This document shows positions 1 through 5,850 of a stretch of DNA of 5,850 nt, in pieces. The stretch covers positions 1 to 5,850 of the forward strand of contig JACSSI010000350.1 in assembly GCA_014879345.1 (NCBI GenBank), in the 5' to 3' direction. The notes under the pieces are model-generated. The model worked only from the letters and a program-made list of their open reading frames with translations, ran no database searches and was not told the origin of the DNA. The DNA comes from Anaerolineae bacterium (GTDB lineage: Bacteria > Chloroflexota > Anaerolineae > Promineifilales > Promineifilaceae). The translations under genes and the position numbers were made by a program. Numbering within the stretch: the stretch's first letter is position 1; every line of letters begins with the position of its first letter.

Positions 1-60
1 ATCCATAGAATAAATTATTCCCTAGGTCGCAAAAAGATGGAAAAAGTAACGTGTAGAAAT

Positions 61-93
61 AAAAAAAATGGGGTGGTACATAGACCACCCCAT
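61..93 (-). terminator. Rho-independent terminator of the VanW-family gene
   Basis: Read on the minus strand, ATGGGGTGGT (93-84) pairs perfectly with ACCACCCCAT (77-68), giving a 10-bp stem with a 6-base loop. A run of seven T follows at once (67-61). It begins 27 bases after the stop codon of the minus-strand gene, as expected for an intrinsic terminator. No comparable T-run follows the stem on the plus strand, so it is mainly one-directional. Confidence 0.9.
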
Positions 94-120
94 CAGCATA
101 CTGTTTACTGAAAACTTGTC

Positions 121-2040
121 CTAGTTGCCAAATGGGTCTTCTGGAACCAATGAATAATCATACGGTTCCACACCTGGGCCGTAGTGATAGGTGTTGGGAT
201 AGGGAATATAGTGGCTGATAAACGTGCGTTCTTCAATGACCTCCCCATCAGCATTGATAACGGTGCGGGTAACGTAGGCATCTGCGCCTTCAGTAGCCCA
301 GTCAATTTGCTTGACCTCACCTTCTGCTAAATCTTCATCATATTCCCATCGATCCTGGTCACTGCCGGGTATTTCGGTGACATTCTCAAAATAAGGGCCG
401 TCTTTTTTGATGGTGCGTCCCATGCTGGTGGAATAGAACTTAAAGGTAAGCGCTTCATTTTCGGCACTGTAATAATTTTCCATCAGCAGATGATAGGGTG
501 TATTGTTGATGAATTTCAGATCGACTTCAAAGGCTGGGTCCTCATCTTCATCGGGGGAGTAGACGGTCGCATCCATGCCGGGGCCTTCACCGTCGTTGTA
601 ATAGGTGAGCCAGTAGCCATGTTCCAAACGGCTGGTGATGGGGAAGCCAGCCCAGAACGCAGTCTGGTACATAGTAGTTGATACCTGGCACACACCGCCG
701 CCAACGCCTTTGATGGTTTGGCCGCCGACGATGATGAGACCTTCTGTGTAGCCGTCGTCTTCGCTGATGGTGCCCAGGTAGTCGTTGAATGAGAATTCTT
801 CATACGGCGCGATGACGATGCCATAAAAGTTGGCGGCGGCGCGGGCGATGTTGTGTTTGCGCTCGTCAGAGGAGCCGTAGAACCAGGTTACTTTTTCGCT
901 AATGAGTTCGGTGATGCCCAACTCTTCGGCGGTGGCGTCTGAGTGAACTGTTGGCTCAATCGCTTTGACGATGAGGGGGACGGAACGATTGGGCGTGTTT
1001 ACCTGGGCGAGGAAAGCGTCCAGGGTGGCTTCAACGTCGAGTTCACGGCCGTTTATGTGCGGCGCAACCAAGACCAATTCTTTGGTATCATCATCAAAGT
1101 AGAAGCGGGCGTTTTCCGGTTTGCGATAAAGGTCATTGGCATATTGTGTGAGCCAGTAGCTGACGGCATTTTCGTCCACAATCATGTTGTGCTGCTGCGT
1201 GCCATCGTCGGCGATGGTGCGTTCAACGCGCACCCACTGTGCCAACTGCTCGGTTGGCAGATCAAAGCGGCTTATGTCGTCATCGGCCAAGGGTTCTGGC
1301 AGATAGAAGGTGATGGGATTGTTGACGGCTTGCTGAATTTGAACGGCCGTTTCCCCATCATCTATAATTTGCGGTTGAATTTCTTCGATAAGCAGTTCAA
1401 TCTCTGCCGGACGGAATTCGCTGACCGGTTTCATGAGCCGTTCTCGTAAATCTGCTTTGTTGAGTTGGCGGCCAATTTGACTGGGCGTGTAGCTGGCACT
1501 GCTGCCATCGGCTGAGAACATGGCGTTGATGGCGGGTTGTTCAAGCCCAGCCGCCAGTTCGTCAACGGCGCTGTCGAGCCGATTTTCATCAAAAATGATG
1601 GTGGGGGCAAGCGGGATGCCGTAATACCAACTGTTGAACATCTCCTGGAACTGGTTGAGGGGGCCGCCCGTGCGCCCGATGTTGTAGGCCGTTTCGACGG
1701 TTTGATCCAGATCGTAAGCGACGCCTAGTTCGGCGGGGGTTTTTGTCCATTGTTGACCGGAGGCGGGGTCGGTGAGGGTGATGGCTTCTTCGTTGGTGTA
1801 CGGCACCGCATCGGCCAGAATGGCTTTGGCTTCATCTGGTGTCATGCCGCCCAGATCAATGCCCAGCATGGTGACGCCGGTGTAGATACGGTCGGCGTGC
1901 TGGTTTTTGTAGCGGCTGACGGTGTAGGCGAATACCATGCTCAGGATGACCAATGCCGTGAGTGGGGCGATTAGAAAGTAGCTGATGTTTTTAGTGAAAC
2001 GGCCGTTTCCGTTTGGCCGTGGTGTGCTGCTTGTGTGCAT
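121..2040 (-). CDS. VanW-family membrane-anchored cell-wall protein with two peptidoglycan-binding-type domains and a G5-like C-terminus
   Basis: The product has 639 residues. Residues 1-19 are a short polar N-terminal tail and residues 20-42 are hydrophobic, so it is probably a signal anchor with the rest outside the membrane. Residues 55-215 and 228-360 look like two copies of the domain often found before VanW (PG_binding_4 type). The segments SQIGRQLNKADL (187-198) and HINGRELDVEATL (328-340) occupy equivalent places in them. The VanW domain spans about 383-520, with FSFNDYLG (416-423), the hallmark GGGVCQVSTT (447-456), R471-L-E-H474 and MDATVY (489-494). The end, about 540-622, resembles a G5 domain (TRTVINADGEV, then YIPYPNTYHYGPG). 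The biochemical role of VanW proteins is unsettled, and the name alone does not imply glycopeptide resistance. The ATG at 2040-2038 is chosen because GAGG lies four bases upstream (2048-2045) and the membrane anchor follows in frame. The gene stands alone, with its own promoter and terminator. Confidence 0.92.
   Translation of the reverse strand: MHTSSTPRPNGNGRFTKNISYFLIAPLTALVILSMVFAYTVSRYKNQHADRIYTGVTMLGIDLGGMTPDEAKAILADAVPYTNEEAITLTDPASGQQWTKTPAELGVAYDLDQTVETAYNIGRTGGPLNQFQEMFNSWYYGIPLAPTIIFDENRLDSAVDELAAGLEQPAINAMFSADGSSASYTPSQIGRQLNKADLRERLMKPVSEFRPAEIELLIEEIQPQIIDDGETAVQIQQAVNNPITFYLPEPLADDDISRFDLPTEQLAQWVRVERTIADDGTQQHNMIVDENAVSYWLTQYANDLYRKPENARFYFDDDTKELVLVAPHINGRELDVEATLDAFLAQVNTPNRSVPLIVKAIEPTVHSDATAEELGITELISEKVTWFYGSSDERKHNIARAAANFYGIVIAPYEEFSFNDYLGTISEDDGYTEGLIIVGGQTIKGVGGGVCQVSTTMYQTAFWAGFPITSRLEHGYWLTYYNDGEGPGMDATVYSPDEDEDPAFEVDLKFINNTPYHLLMENYYSAENEALTFKFYSTSMGRTIKKDGPYFENVTEIPGSDQDRWEYDEDLAEGEVKQIDWATEGADAYVTRTVINADGEVIEERTFISHYIPYPNTYHYGPGVEPYDYSLVPEDPFGN
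1342..1351. repeat. AACGGCCGTT palindrome, copy 1
   Basis: Exact 10-base palindrome inside the VanW-family gene, followed by a further T. In the gene's frame it is read as part of Glu-Thr-Ala-Val (residues 230-233). It is one of six exact copies in the window. Confidence 0.85.
1996..2009. repeat. Extended GAAACGGCCGTTTC palindrome, copy 2
   Basis: A perfect 14-base palindrome containing the AACGGCCGTT core at 1998-2007. It lies in the codons for the cytoplasmic N-terminal tail of the VanW-family protein and is read as Gly-Asn-Gly-Arg-Phe (residues 11-15), a different frame from copy 1. A partial copy (TTGGCCGT) follows at 2013-2020. Confidence 0.85.
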
Positions 2041-2072
2041 AAAACCTCATTGGTTCTTTGAATTTAGTCCAG

Positions 2073-2083
2073 ACCTGACAGGT
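2073..2083. repeat. Small palindrome ACCTG-A-CAGGT
   Basis: Two perfect 5-base arms flank a central A, between the predicted VanW promoter and its start codon, so it would lie in the 5' untranslated leader. It could be a regulator binding site or a fragment of a dispersed repeat. The sequence does not decide between these. Confidence 0.4.
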
Positions 2084-2118
2084 GAGTGTAAAGTTGTCGA
2101 GTCTAAGTTAGCTGGGGC

Positions 2119-2127
2119 ATTATAACA
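2119..2127 (-). promoter_or_regulatory. Extended -10 promoter for the VanW-family gene
   Basis: On the minus strand the sequence is TGTTATAAT, an exact match to the extended -10 form TGnTATAAT of the main sigma factor. Transcription would begin near 2112, giving a leader of about 70 bases before the ATG at 2040. A -35-like TTGTCA at 2142-2137 is only 12 bases away, too close for a normal spacer, so the promoter would depend on the extended -10. No start site has been measured. Confidence 0.5.
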
Positions 2128-2160
2128 CGCAGGCTGTGACAATGATCGCTTGTTAAGGGG

Positions 2161-2176
2161 AAACTTAGGCAAGTTT
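2161..2176. repeat. Inverted repeat AAACTT-AGGC-AAGTTT
   Basis: Perfect 6-base arms with a 4-base centre in the divergent region, upstream of both predicted promoters. Its size and place suit a dimeric regulator site, but arms this short and AT-rich also occur by chance. Confidence 0.3.
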
Positions 2177-2221
2177 AATCACGTATAGCAGCGTGGACTG
2201 TGAGGTTGTTTACGAAGCAGT

Positions 2222-2227
2222 TATACT
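2222..2227 (+). promoter_or_regulatory. Possible -10 box for the acetyltransferase-permease unit
   Basis: TATACT matches five of six bases of the -10 consensus and ends four bases before the heptamer repeat, so transcription would begin at about 2234, within the repeat. No good -35 lies at 16-18 bases (TTGTTT at 2206-2211 is only 10 bases away) and there is no extended -10. The call is therefore weak. Confidence 0.3.
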
Positions 2228-2230
2228 GTT

Positions 2231-2275
2231 GAAGGCAGAAGGCAGAAGGCAGAAGGCAGAAGGCAGAAGGCAGAA
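2231..2275. repeat. Heptamer tandem repeat (GAAGGCA, six copies plus GAA)
   Basis: Six identical, uninterrupted copies of the 7-base unit are followed by three bases of a seventh. The array ends two bases before the ATG of the acetyltransferase gene. Perfect identity suggests recent or continuing slippage. Because it lies outside the coding sequence, a change in copy number would change leader length without shifting the reading frame. An in-frame TGA at 2230-2232 lies just before the array, so the array is not an N-terminal extension of the gene. It resembles in style the short tandem heptamer repeats known from filamentous cyanobacteria. Confidence 0.95.
2266..2270 (+). promoter_or_regulatory. 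Ribosome binding site made by the last repeat unit
   Basis: GAAGG in the sixth repeat copy lies seven bases before the ATG at 2278, a good Shine-Dalgarno distance. Each repeat copy carries the same core, so several equivalent sites are stacked upstream, but only the last is correctly spaced. Confidence 0.65.
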
Positions 2276-2277
2276 AT

Positions 2278-3183
2278 ATGAGTATTACCTATCGTATTTT
2301 AGAAACAGGTGATGAGGCGGCATTGGAAGCGTTTGTGCTGCCACGTATTGCCTCGTCTATGTTTTTGTTGGGCAATATGCGTATGTCAGGACTGACTGAT
2401 AACGGGAAGCCTTATACGGGTACGTATGCTGCTGCTTTTGACGAGGATGAGATTGTGGGGGCTGTGGCCCATTTTTGGAATGGCAACCTGATTGTGCAAT
2501 CGCCGTTGGCATATTTGGCTAAGTTGTGGCAAACGGCCGTTTCGACAGGCTCAGTACAAAGCGTTTCGGCAAGCAATCGGCCGCTGCAAGGCATTATCGG
2601 CCCGTCTGCTCAAGTGGAATTTATCTTGAAATTCCTTGAAATAGAACAAGATTTTATTCAGGTCGATGATGTGGAAAACCTCTACAGTTTGGCGTTGGCT
2701 GATCTGGTTGTGCCGGATGGGTTGAGGAACGGCCGTTTACAAAGCCGACGCGCTGAATTAGAAGATATTGATTTGCTCATTCAGTGGCGTGTAGAATTTA
2801 ATATCGAAGGGCTGAACGAAACAGACTCCCCCGAATTAAGAAAACAGGCACAGCAGAGCGTCGAGCGCGTTGTGGCTGAAGGGCGTATGTGGCTGCTTCT
2901 GGATAATGACGTTCCTGTTTCCACAACTGCCTTTAATACTGCTGCCGCCGAAGCTGTGCAAGTGGGTGGTGTCTATACGCCACCTGCCTACCGCAGCAAA
3001 GGTTATGCCCGGGCAGCCGTCGCAGCTTCCTTGCTGGATGCCAGAAATGAAGGTGTCCAGACAGGCATTCTTTTTACCGGCATACACAATTACCCGGCGC
3101 AAAAAGCATACACGGCGCTGGGGTTTAACCACATTGGCGATTATCGGATACTGCTGTTGAAACGGCCGTTTATCTTCCAATAA
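2278..3183 (+). CDS. Two-domain GNAT-family N-acetyltransferase
   Basis: The product has 301 residues and is predicted to be cytoplasmic, transferring an acetyl group from acetyl-CoA to an amine. The substrate cannot be inferred. The C-terminal GNAT domain (about 155-295) has the acetyl-CoA loop GGVYTPPAYRSKGYARA (230-246, with R239-S-K-G-Y-A244) and a downstream NYPAQKAYTALGF segment (271-283), typical of motif B. The GVYTPP and YRxKGYA pattern recalls the predicted acetyltransferases grouped as COG3393. The N-terminal half (1-150) has no clear motif and may be a degenerate GNAT-like or substrate-selecting domain. The ATG at 2278 is chosen because a Shine-Dalgarno core lies seven bases upstream and an in-frame stop lies at 2230. 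The permease gene follows after 39 bases on the same strand with no terminator hairpin between them, so the two may share a transcript. AACGGCCGTT occurs three times in this gene, once in each reading frame. Confidence 0.85.
   Translation: MSITYRILETGDEAALEAFVLPRIASSMFLLGNMRMSGLTDNGKPYTGTYAAAFDEDEIVGAVAHFWNGNLIVQSPLAYLAKLWQTAVSTGSVQSVSASNRPLQGIIGPSAQVEFILKFLEIEQDFIQVDDVENLYSLALADLVVPDGLRNGRLQSRRAELEDIDLLIQWRVEFNIEGLNETDSPELRKQAQQSVERVVAEGRMWLLLDNDVPVSTTAFNTAAAEAVQVGGVYTPPAYRSKGYARAAVAASLLDARNEGVQTGILFTGIHNYPAQKAYTALGFNHIGDYRILLLKRPFIFQ
2532..2541. repeat. AACGGCCGTT palindrome, copy 3
   Basis: Exact copy flanked by A and T (12-base palindrome 2531-2542) in the acetyltransferase gene, read as Gln-Thr-Ala-Val-Ser (residues 85-89). 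The N-terminal half of the protein that contains it shows no recognisable motif. Confidence 0.85.
2728..2737. repeat. AACGGCCGTT palindrome, copy 4
   Basis: Exact copy in the acetyltransferase gene, read in frame as Asn-Gly-Arg-Leu (residues 151-154), at the apparent linker between the N-terminal half and the GNAT domain. Confidence 0.85.
3161..3170. repeat. AACGGCCGTT palindrome, copy 5
   Basis: Exact copy within the 12-base palindrome 3160-3171. It is read as Lys-Arg-Pro-Phe (residues 295-298) in the last codons of the acetyltransferase, after the conserved GNAT fold. This is the third frame used within the same gene. Confidence 0.85.
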
Positions 3184-3211
3184 TCCTAACTCACCAACGA
3201 ATCACTTTTTT

Positions 3212-3216
3212 AAGGA
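3212..3216 (+). promoter_or_regulatory. Ribosome binding site of the permease gene
   Basis: AAGGA lies six bases before the ATG at 3223. This supports that start codon and independent translation of the second gene in the pair. Confidence 0.75.
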
Positions 3217-3222
3217 AACCAT

Positions 3223-5631
3223 ATGTTACGCACACGCTGGATCAAAGTCCTACGTGATTTATCATCCAATAAAACACGCACCATACTCGTCATACTCTCC
3301 ATCGCCGTTGGCGTCACCGCCCTGGGCATGGTCATGGGTGCCCAGAGCATCGTCGATAAGAGCTTGCCCGCGCAATACGCTGCCATCAATCCGGCCAGCG
3401 CCACCATTTATACCCTCAACACCTTCAATGACGACATAGTTGAGGCCATTGAGGCCATGCCCGAAGTGGCACAGGCAGAAGGTCGTCGCTATGTTGCTGT
3501 GCGTTTCTTCGACAAAGATGGCGTCGCTCGAACCATGCAGCTCAATGCCATTCCCGATTACGAAGACCAAAGCATCAATATCGTCGCGCCCGAAGAGGGT
3601 GCTTACCCGCCCCCAGAACGAGAGATTTTGCTCGAACGTGCTTCCTTTTCGGCTGCATTGGGTCTTGGTGACGTAGCCATTGGCGACACAATAACCATCG
3701 AACCGCCAGACGGCAAAAAACGAGAAGTTACCATTGCTGGCAGTGTCTACGATCAGAGCCAAATACCAGCTTTTATGGCAGGCACGGGCTATGGCTACAT
3801 TACCTATGACACCCTGGAATGGCTCGGCGAACCACGAGATTACAATCAAATTGTTTTTGTAACGCAGGATAACAAATTGGATGCCGACCATATCCAGGAA
3901 GTTTCCAAGCTCATCCAAAATCGGTTGGAACGGGACGGCAATCAGGTATTGATCACCCTCGTTTACCCGCCAGGGGAACATCCGATGCAAAGCTTACTCA
4001 ACGCCTTCTCCTATATTTTGGGTGCGATGGGTTTGTTATCCTTGTTGTTAAGCGGATTCCTGATCATCAATATTCTGGCCGCGATTTTAACGCAGCAGGT
4101 CAGGCAAATTGGCATCATGAAAACGATTGGCGCAAAAACAGGGCAGATAACCTGGATGTATTTTGTGTTGGTTCTGTTATTTGGCATCTTGGGGCTGATG
4201 GTGGCAATTCCTTTAGGGGCTTTAGGCTCTCTGGGTTTGGCAACCTTGTTTTCGACGTTGCTTAATTTTAATATTGACGGGTTCCAGTTCAATCCCCAGG
4301 TGGTATTGGTGCAAGTTGTGATTGGTTTGAGTGTGCCGTTGCTGGCGGCCGTTTATCCAGTGCGTAAAGGGGTGCGTATCACGGCGCGGGAAGCAATGAG
4401 CGAGCAAGGGTTGGGCAAAGGACAGTTTGGCACAAGCTGGCTAGATCGCATGATTGTGGGTGTGCGCAAAATTTTCCCCATTACCCGCCCCGCCCAAATT
4501 TCCATTCGCAATACCTTCCGGCGCAAGGGGCGTTTGACGTTGACGTTGATTACCTTGTCTTTGGCAACAACTATTTTCGTCTCGATTTTCACCATTCGCG
4601 CGTCTTTGCAGCAAACTTTAGATGACGCGCTGAACTTTTTTGATTTTGACATTCAGATTGTGTTTGACCATGCTTATCGGGCAGAACCCATTCAGCAGCA
4701 GGTGATCAATGCGCCTGGTGTGGCAAATGTGGAGACGTGGGGGTTTGGCAGCACCCGTCGTATTCGCCCAAATGACAGTGAAAGCGGCAGCATTACCGTT
4801 TACGCGCCAGAACCAGACTCTGAAATGCTCCATGTGACGATTGTAGACGGCCGTTGGCTGCAAGAAGGAGATACCAATGCCGTCGTCATCAATACCGATA
4901 CCTTGCGTAATGAAGAGGATGTGACCGTAGGCAGCCATATAACCCTGAATATTGATGGCAAAGAGGCTGATTTTGAGGTGGTGGGCATTGTGCGCGGTAT
5001 GATGACGGGGGCCAATGCCTTCATCAATTTTGATTATTACGGTCGGCTCACCAATGCGGTGGATAAGGCGCAGGTTGTGTTTGTGCAGCTAGATGACCGG
5101 TCTCCTGCAAACCAGATGAAATTGGGCCAGGCGTTAGAAGAAAGCTACCGGCGCTCGGGGTTCCGTGTGCAGCAAATGCAGACGATTGCGCAATTGCGCA
5201 CGTTGATTTCGACTATTTTTAACGTGATTATTTTGTTTTTGCTCTTTATGGCGCTGCTGCTTGGCATTGTGGGCGGTTTAGGCTTGATGGGTACGATGAG
5301 TATCAACGTCATTGAGCGTACCCGTGAAATTGGGGTGATGCGGGCGATTGGCGCGTCTGATGGCGCGGTGCTGCGTATTGTGCTGTTGGAAGGCGTGATT
5401 ATTGGCCTGATTAGCTGGGTGATTGGCGGTTTGTTGGCGATACCAGCCAGCTATTTCCTGACGGAAACAGTAGGCACGATTTTGCTGCAAGCCTCACCCA
5501 GTTATGTGTTTTCTGTGAGCGGTGCTGTTTTGTGGCTGTTTATTGTGATGTTTCTGGCTGGCGTGGCGAGCTATATTCCGGCGCGCAGTGCCTCCAAGCT
5601 GACGATTCGGGAAGTATTGAGTTACGAGTAA
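3223..5631 (+). CDS. Duplicated FtsX/MacB-type ABC transporter permease
   Basis: The product is an 802-residue membrane protein built as two similar halves. Each half has one membrane segment, a large domain outside the membrane, then three membrane segments. Predicted segments are at about 20-40, 263-288, 310-342 and 360-380, then 438-458, 663-688, 718-745 and 765-785. The outside domains (about 41-262 and 459-662) fit the MacB periplasmic-core type. The FtsX signature occurs twice: QVRQIGIMKTIGAK (292-305) and ERTREIGVMRAIGAS (698-712). Each half also ends alike (VRITAREAMS, 384-393; KLTIREVLSYE, 792-802). This family (COG0577/COG4591-like) works with a separate ATPase in lipoprotein or peptide export, or as a mechanical transmitter; the substrate here is unknown. 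No ATPase gene is in the window. The first third prefers C-ending codons and the rest G-ending ones, which is unusual within one gene. The gene follows the acetyltransferase by 39 bases. Confidence 0.9.
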   Translation: MLRTRWIKVLRDLSSNKTRTILVILSIAVGVTALGMVMGAQSIVDKSLPAQYAAINPASATIYTLNTFNDDIVEAIEAMPEVAQAEGRRYVAVRFFDKDGVARTMQLNAIPDYEDQSINIVAPEEGAYPPPEREILLERASFSAALGLGDVAIGDTITIEPPDGKKREVTIAGSVYDQSQIPAFMAGTGYGYITYDTLEWLGEPRDYNQIVFVTQDNKLDADHIQEVSKLIQNRLERDGNQVLITLVYPPGEHPMQSLLNAFSYILGAMGLLSLLLSGFLIINILAAILTQQVRQIGIMKTIGAKTGQITWMYFVLVLLFGILGLMVAIPLGALGSLGLATLFSTLLNFNIDGFQFNPQVVLVQVVIGLSVPLLAAVYPVRKGVRITAREAMSEQGLGKGQFGTSWLDRMIVGVRKIFPITRPAQISIRNTFRRKGRLTLTLITLSLATTIFVSIFTIRASLQQTLDDALNFFDFDIQIVFDHAYRAEPIQQQVINAPGVANVETWGFGSTRRIRPNDSESGSITVYAPEPDSEMLHVTIVDGRWLQEGDTNAVVINTDTLRNEEDVTVGSHITLNIDGKEADFEVVGIVRGMMTGANAFINFDYYGRLTNAVDKAQVVFVQLDDRSPANQMKLGQALEESYRRSGFRVQQMQTIAQLRTLISTIFNVIILFLLFMALLLGIVGGLGLMGTMSINVIERTREIGVMRAIGASDGAVLRIVLLEGVIIGLISWVIGGLLAIPASYFLTETVGTILLQASPSYVFSVSGAVLWLFIVMFLAGVASYIPARSASKLTIREVLSYE

Positions 5632-5636
5632 GATAG

Positions 5637-5703
5637 AGATAGAGTGTAGAGATAGAGAGTGGTACGTTAGCCTCTATCTCTATCTCTACACTCTATCTTT
5701 TTT
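5637..5703 (+). terminator. Long hairpin with T-run after the permease gene
   Basis: Positions 5637-5658 pair perfectly with 5677-5698 (22 bp, 18-base loop), and T continues through 5703, giving six T. The stem starts five bases after the permease stop codon. It is only about one third G+C and is built from GATAGA-like units, unlike a classic GC-rich terminator, so it may be a repeat-derived structure acting as terminator. There is no T-run on the opposite side, so minus-strand termination is less likely here. Confidence 0.65.
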
Positions 5704-5850
5704 GAATGGCGAATTGCCGATGGCGGGCCAGATGCGAATCACGCCAAACAGGGCGCGAATGGTGATCCAAACGGCCGTTACGCCCCATACCCATGTCAAA
5801 GCCGCCTCAGCCGACTGGTCAATCAAGAGCAAGCCGAGGCTGCCCACCGC
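5686..5850 (-). CDS. C-terminal end of a membrane protein, 5' end beyond the window
   Basis: The minus strand is open from the window edge to a TAG at 5688-5686, giving the last 54 residues. They include hydrophobic stretches (AVGSLGLLLI and VWGVTAVWITI, then ALFGVI) and a basic polar tail ending SPFKKDRV. This suits the last membrane helix or two of an integral membrane protein, convergent with the permease gene. A polytopic transporter such as a MATE-type exporter is possible, but 54 residues do not allow a family call. The plus strand is also open here, but its product would be hydrophilic with no start, so the minus strand is preferred. The last residues and stop codon are encoded by the 3' arm and T-run of the hairpin. 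Confidence 0.6.
   Translation of the reverse strand, partial: AVGSLGLLLIDQSAEAALTWVWGVTAVWITIRALFGVIRIWPAIGNSPFKKDRV
5770..5779. repeat. AACGGCCGTT palindrome, copy 6
   Basis: Exact copy in the partial minus-strand gene, read there as Val-Thr-Ala-Val-Trp in a predicted membrane helix. Its presence in a fourth gene shows that the motif is not confined to one protein family. Confidence 0.85.

Noticed and set aside
943..1449. A 168-codon open frame on the plus strand opposite the VanW-family gene
   Set aside because: It lies wholly within the well-supported minus-strand gene, has no domain I recognise, and is the expected antisense shadow of that gene's codon pattern.
121..2040. A vancomycin resistance gene
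   Set aside because: VanW-domain proteins are widespread in bacteria without van clusters, and no vanH, vanA/B, vanX or two-component genes are present here.
2137..2142. TTGTCA on the minus strand as a -35 box for the TATAAT at 2119-2124
   Set aside because: The spacer would be only 12 bases, too short for a normal promoter. The extended -10 is enough to support the promoter call.
2231..2275. A CRISPR-like array
   Set aside because: The units are 7 bases long and directly joined with no spacers, so this is a simple tandem repeat.
3262..3990. A 242-codon open frame on the minus strand opposite the permease gene
   Set aside because: It is antisense to a clear permease with matching signature motifs, and the product resembles no known family. 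Its length reflects the C-ending codon bias of that part of the permease gene.
5637..5698. Terminal inverted repeats of an insertion sequence
   Set aside because: The arms are only 18 bases apart with no transposase gene and no flanking target duplication that I can see. A hairpin or terminator explains it better.

Overview
The window looks like a chromosomal segment of a Chloroflexota (Anaerolineae-like) bacterium. This is an inference from three things: a VanW-type surface protein with a G5-like tail, a two-domain GNAT acetyltransferase, and the style of the repeats (a heavily iterated AACGGCCGTT palindrome and heptamer repeats in an intergenic region). No rRNA or other marker gene confirms it. 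Base composition is roughly balanced. I see no tRNA, rRNA, CRISPR array, transposase or phage gene.

Layout. Positions 1-60 hold nothing I can identify. Positions 61-93 form a strong intrinsic terminator for the minus-strand gene at 121-2040, which encodes a membrane-anchored VanW-family protein with two peptidoglycan-binding-type domains, a VanW domain and a G5-like end. Positions 2041-2277 form a divergent intergenic region. It carries an extended -10 promoter for the VanW gene, two small inverted repeats and a 45-base heptamer tandem repeat that supplies the ribosome binding site of the next gene. Two plus-strand genes follow, probably in one transcript: a GNAT-family N-acetyltransferase (2278-3183) and, 39 bases later, an 802-residue FtsX/MacB-type ABC transporter permease (3223-5631). 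A 22-bp hairpin with a T-run lies directly after the permease stop codon. The last 165 bases are the 3' end of a convergent minus-strand membrane protein gene, whose stop codon lies inside that hairpin.

How the genes fit together. The VanW-like protein is predicted to act outside the cytoplasmic membrane at the cell wall. The permease is predicted to move a substrate out of the membrane or respond to one, using an ATPase that is not encoded here. The acetyltransferase is cytoplasmic with an unknown substrate. Nothing in the sequence ties the three into one pathway.

I found no clear new enzymatic system. The points most worth a second look are the extreme density of AACGGCCGTT (six exact copies, in all three reading frames of one gene), the heptamer repeat at a ribosome binding site, the hairpin that serves as terminator on one strand and as stop codon and C-terminal codons on the other, and a sharp change in codon choice within the permease gene.
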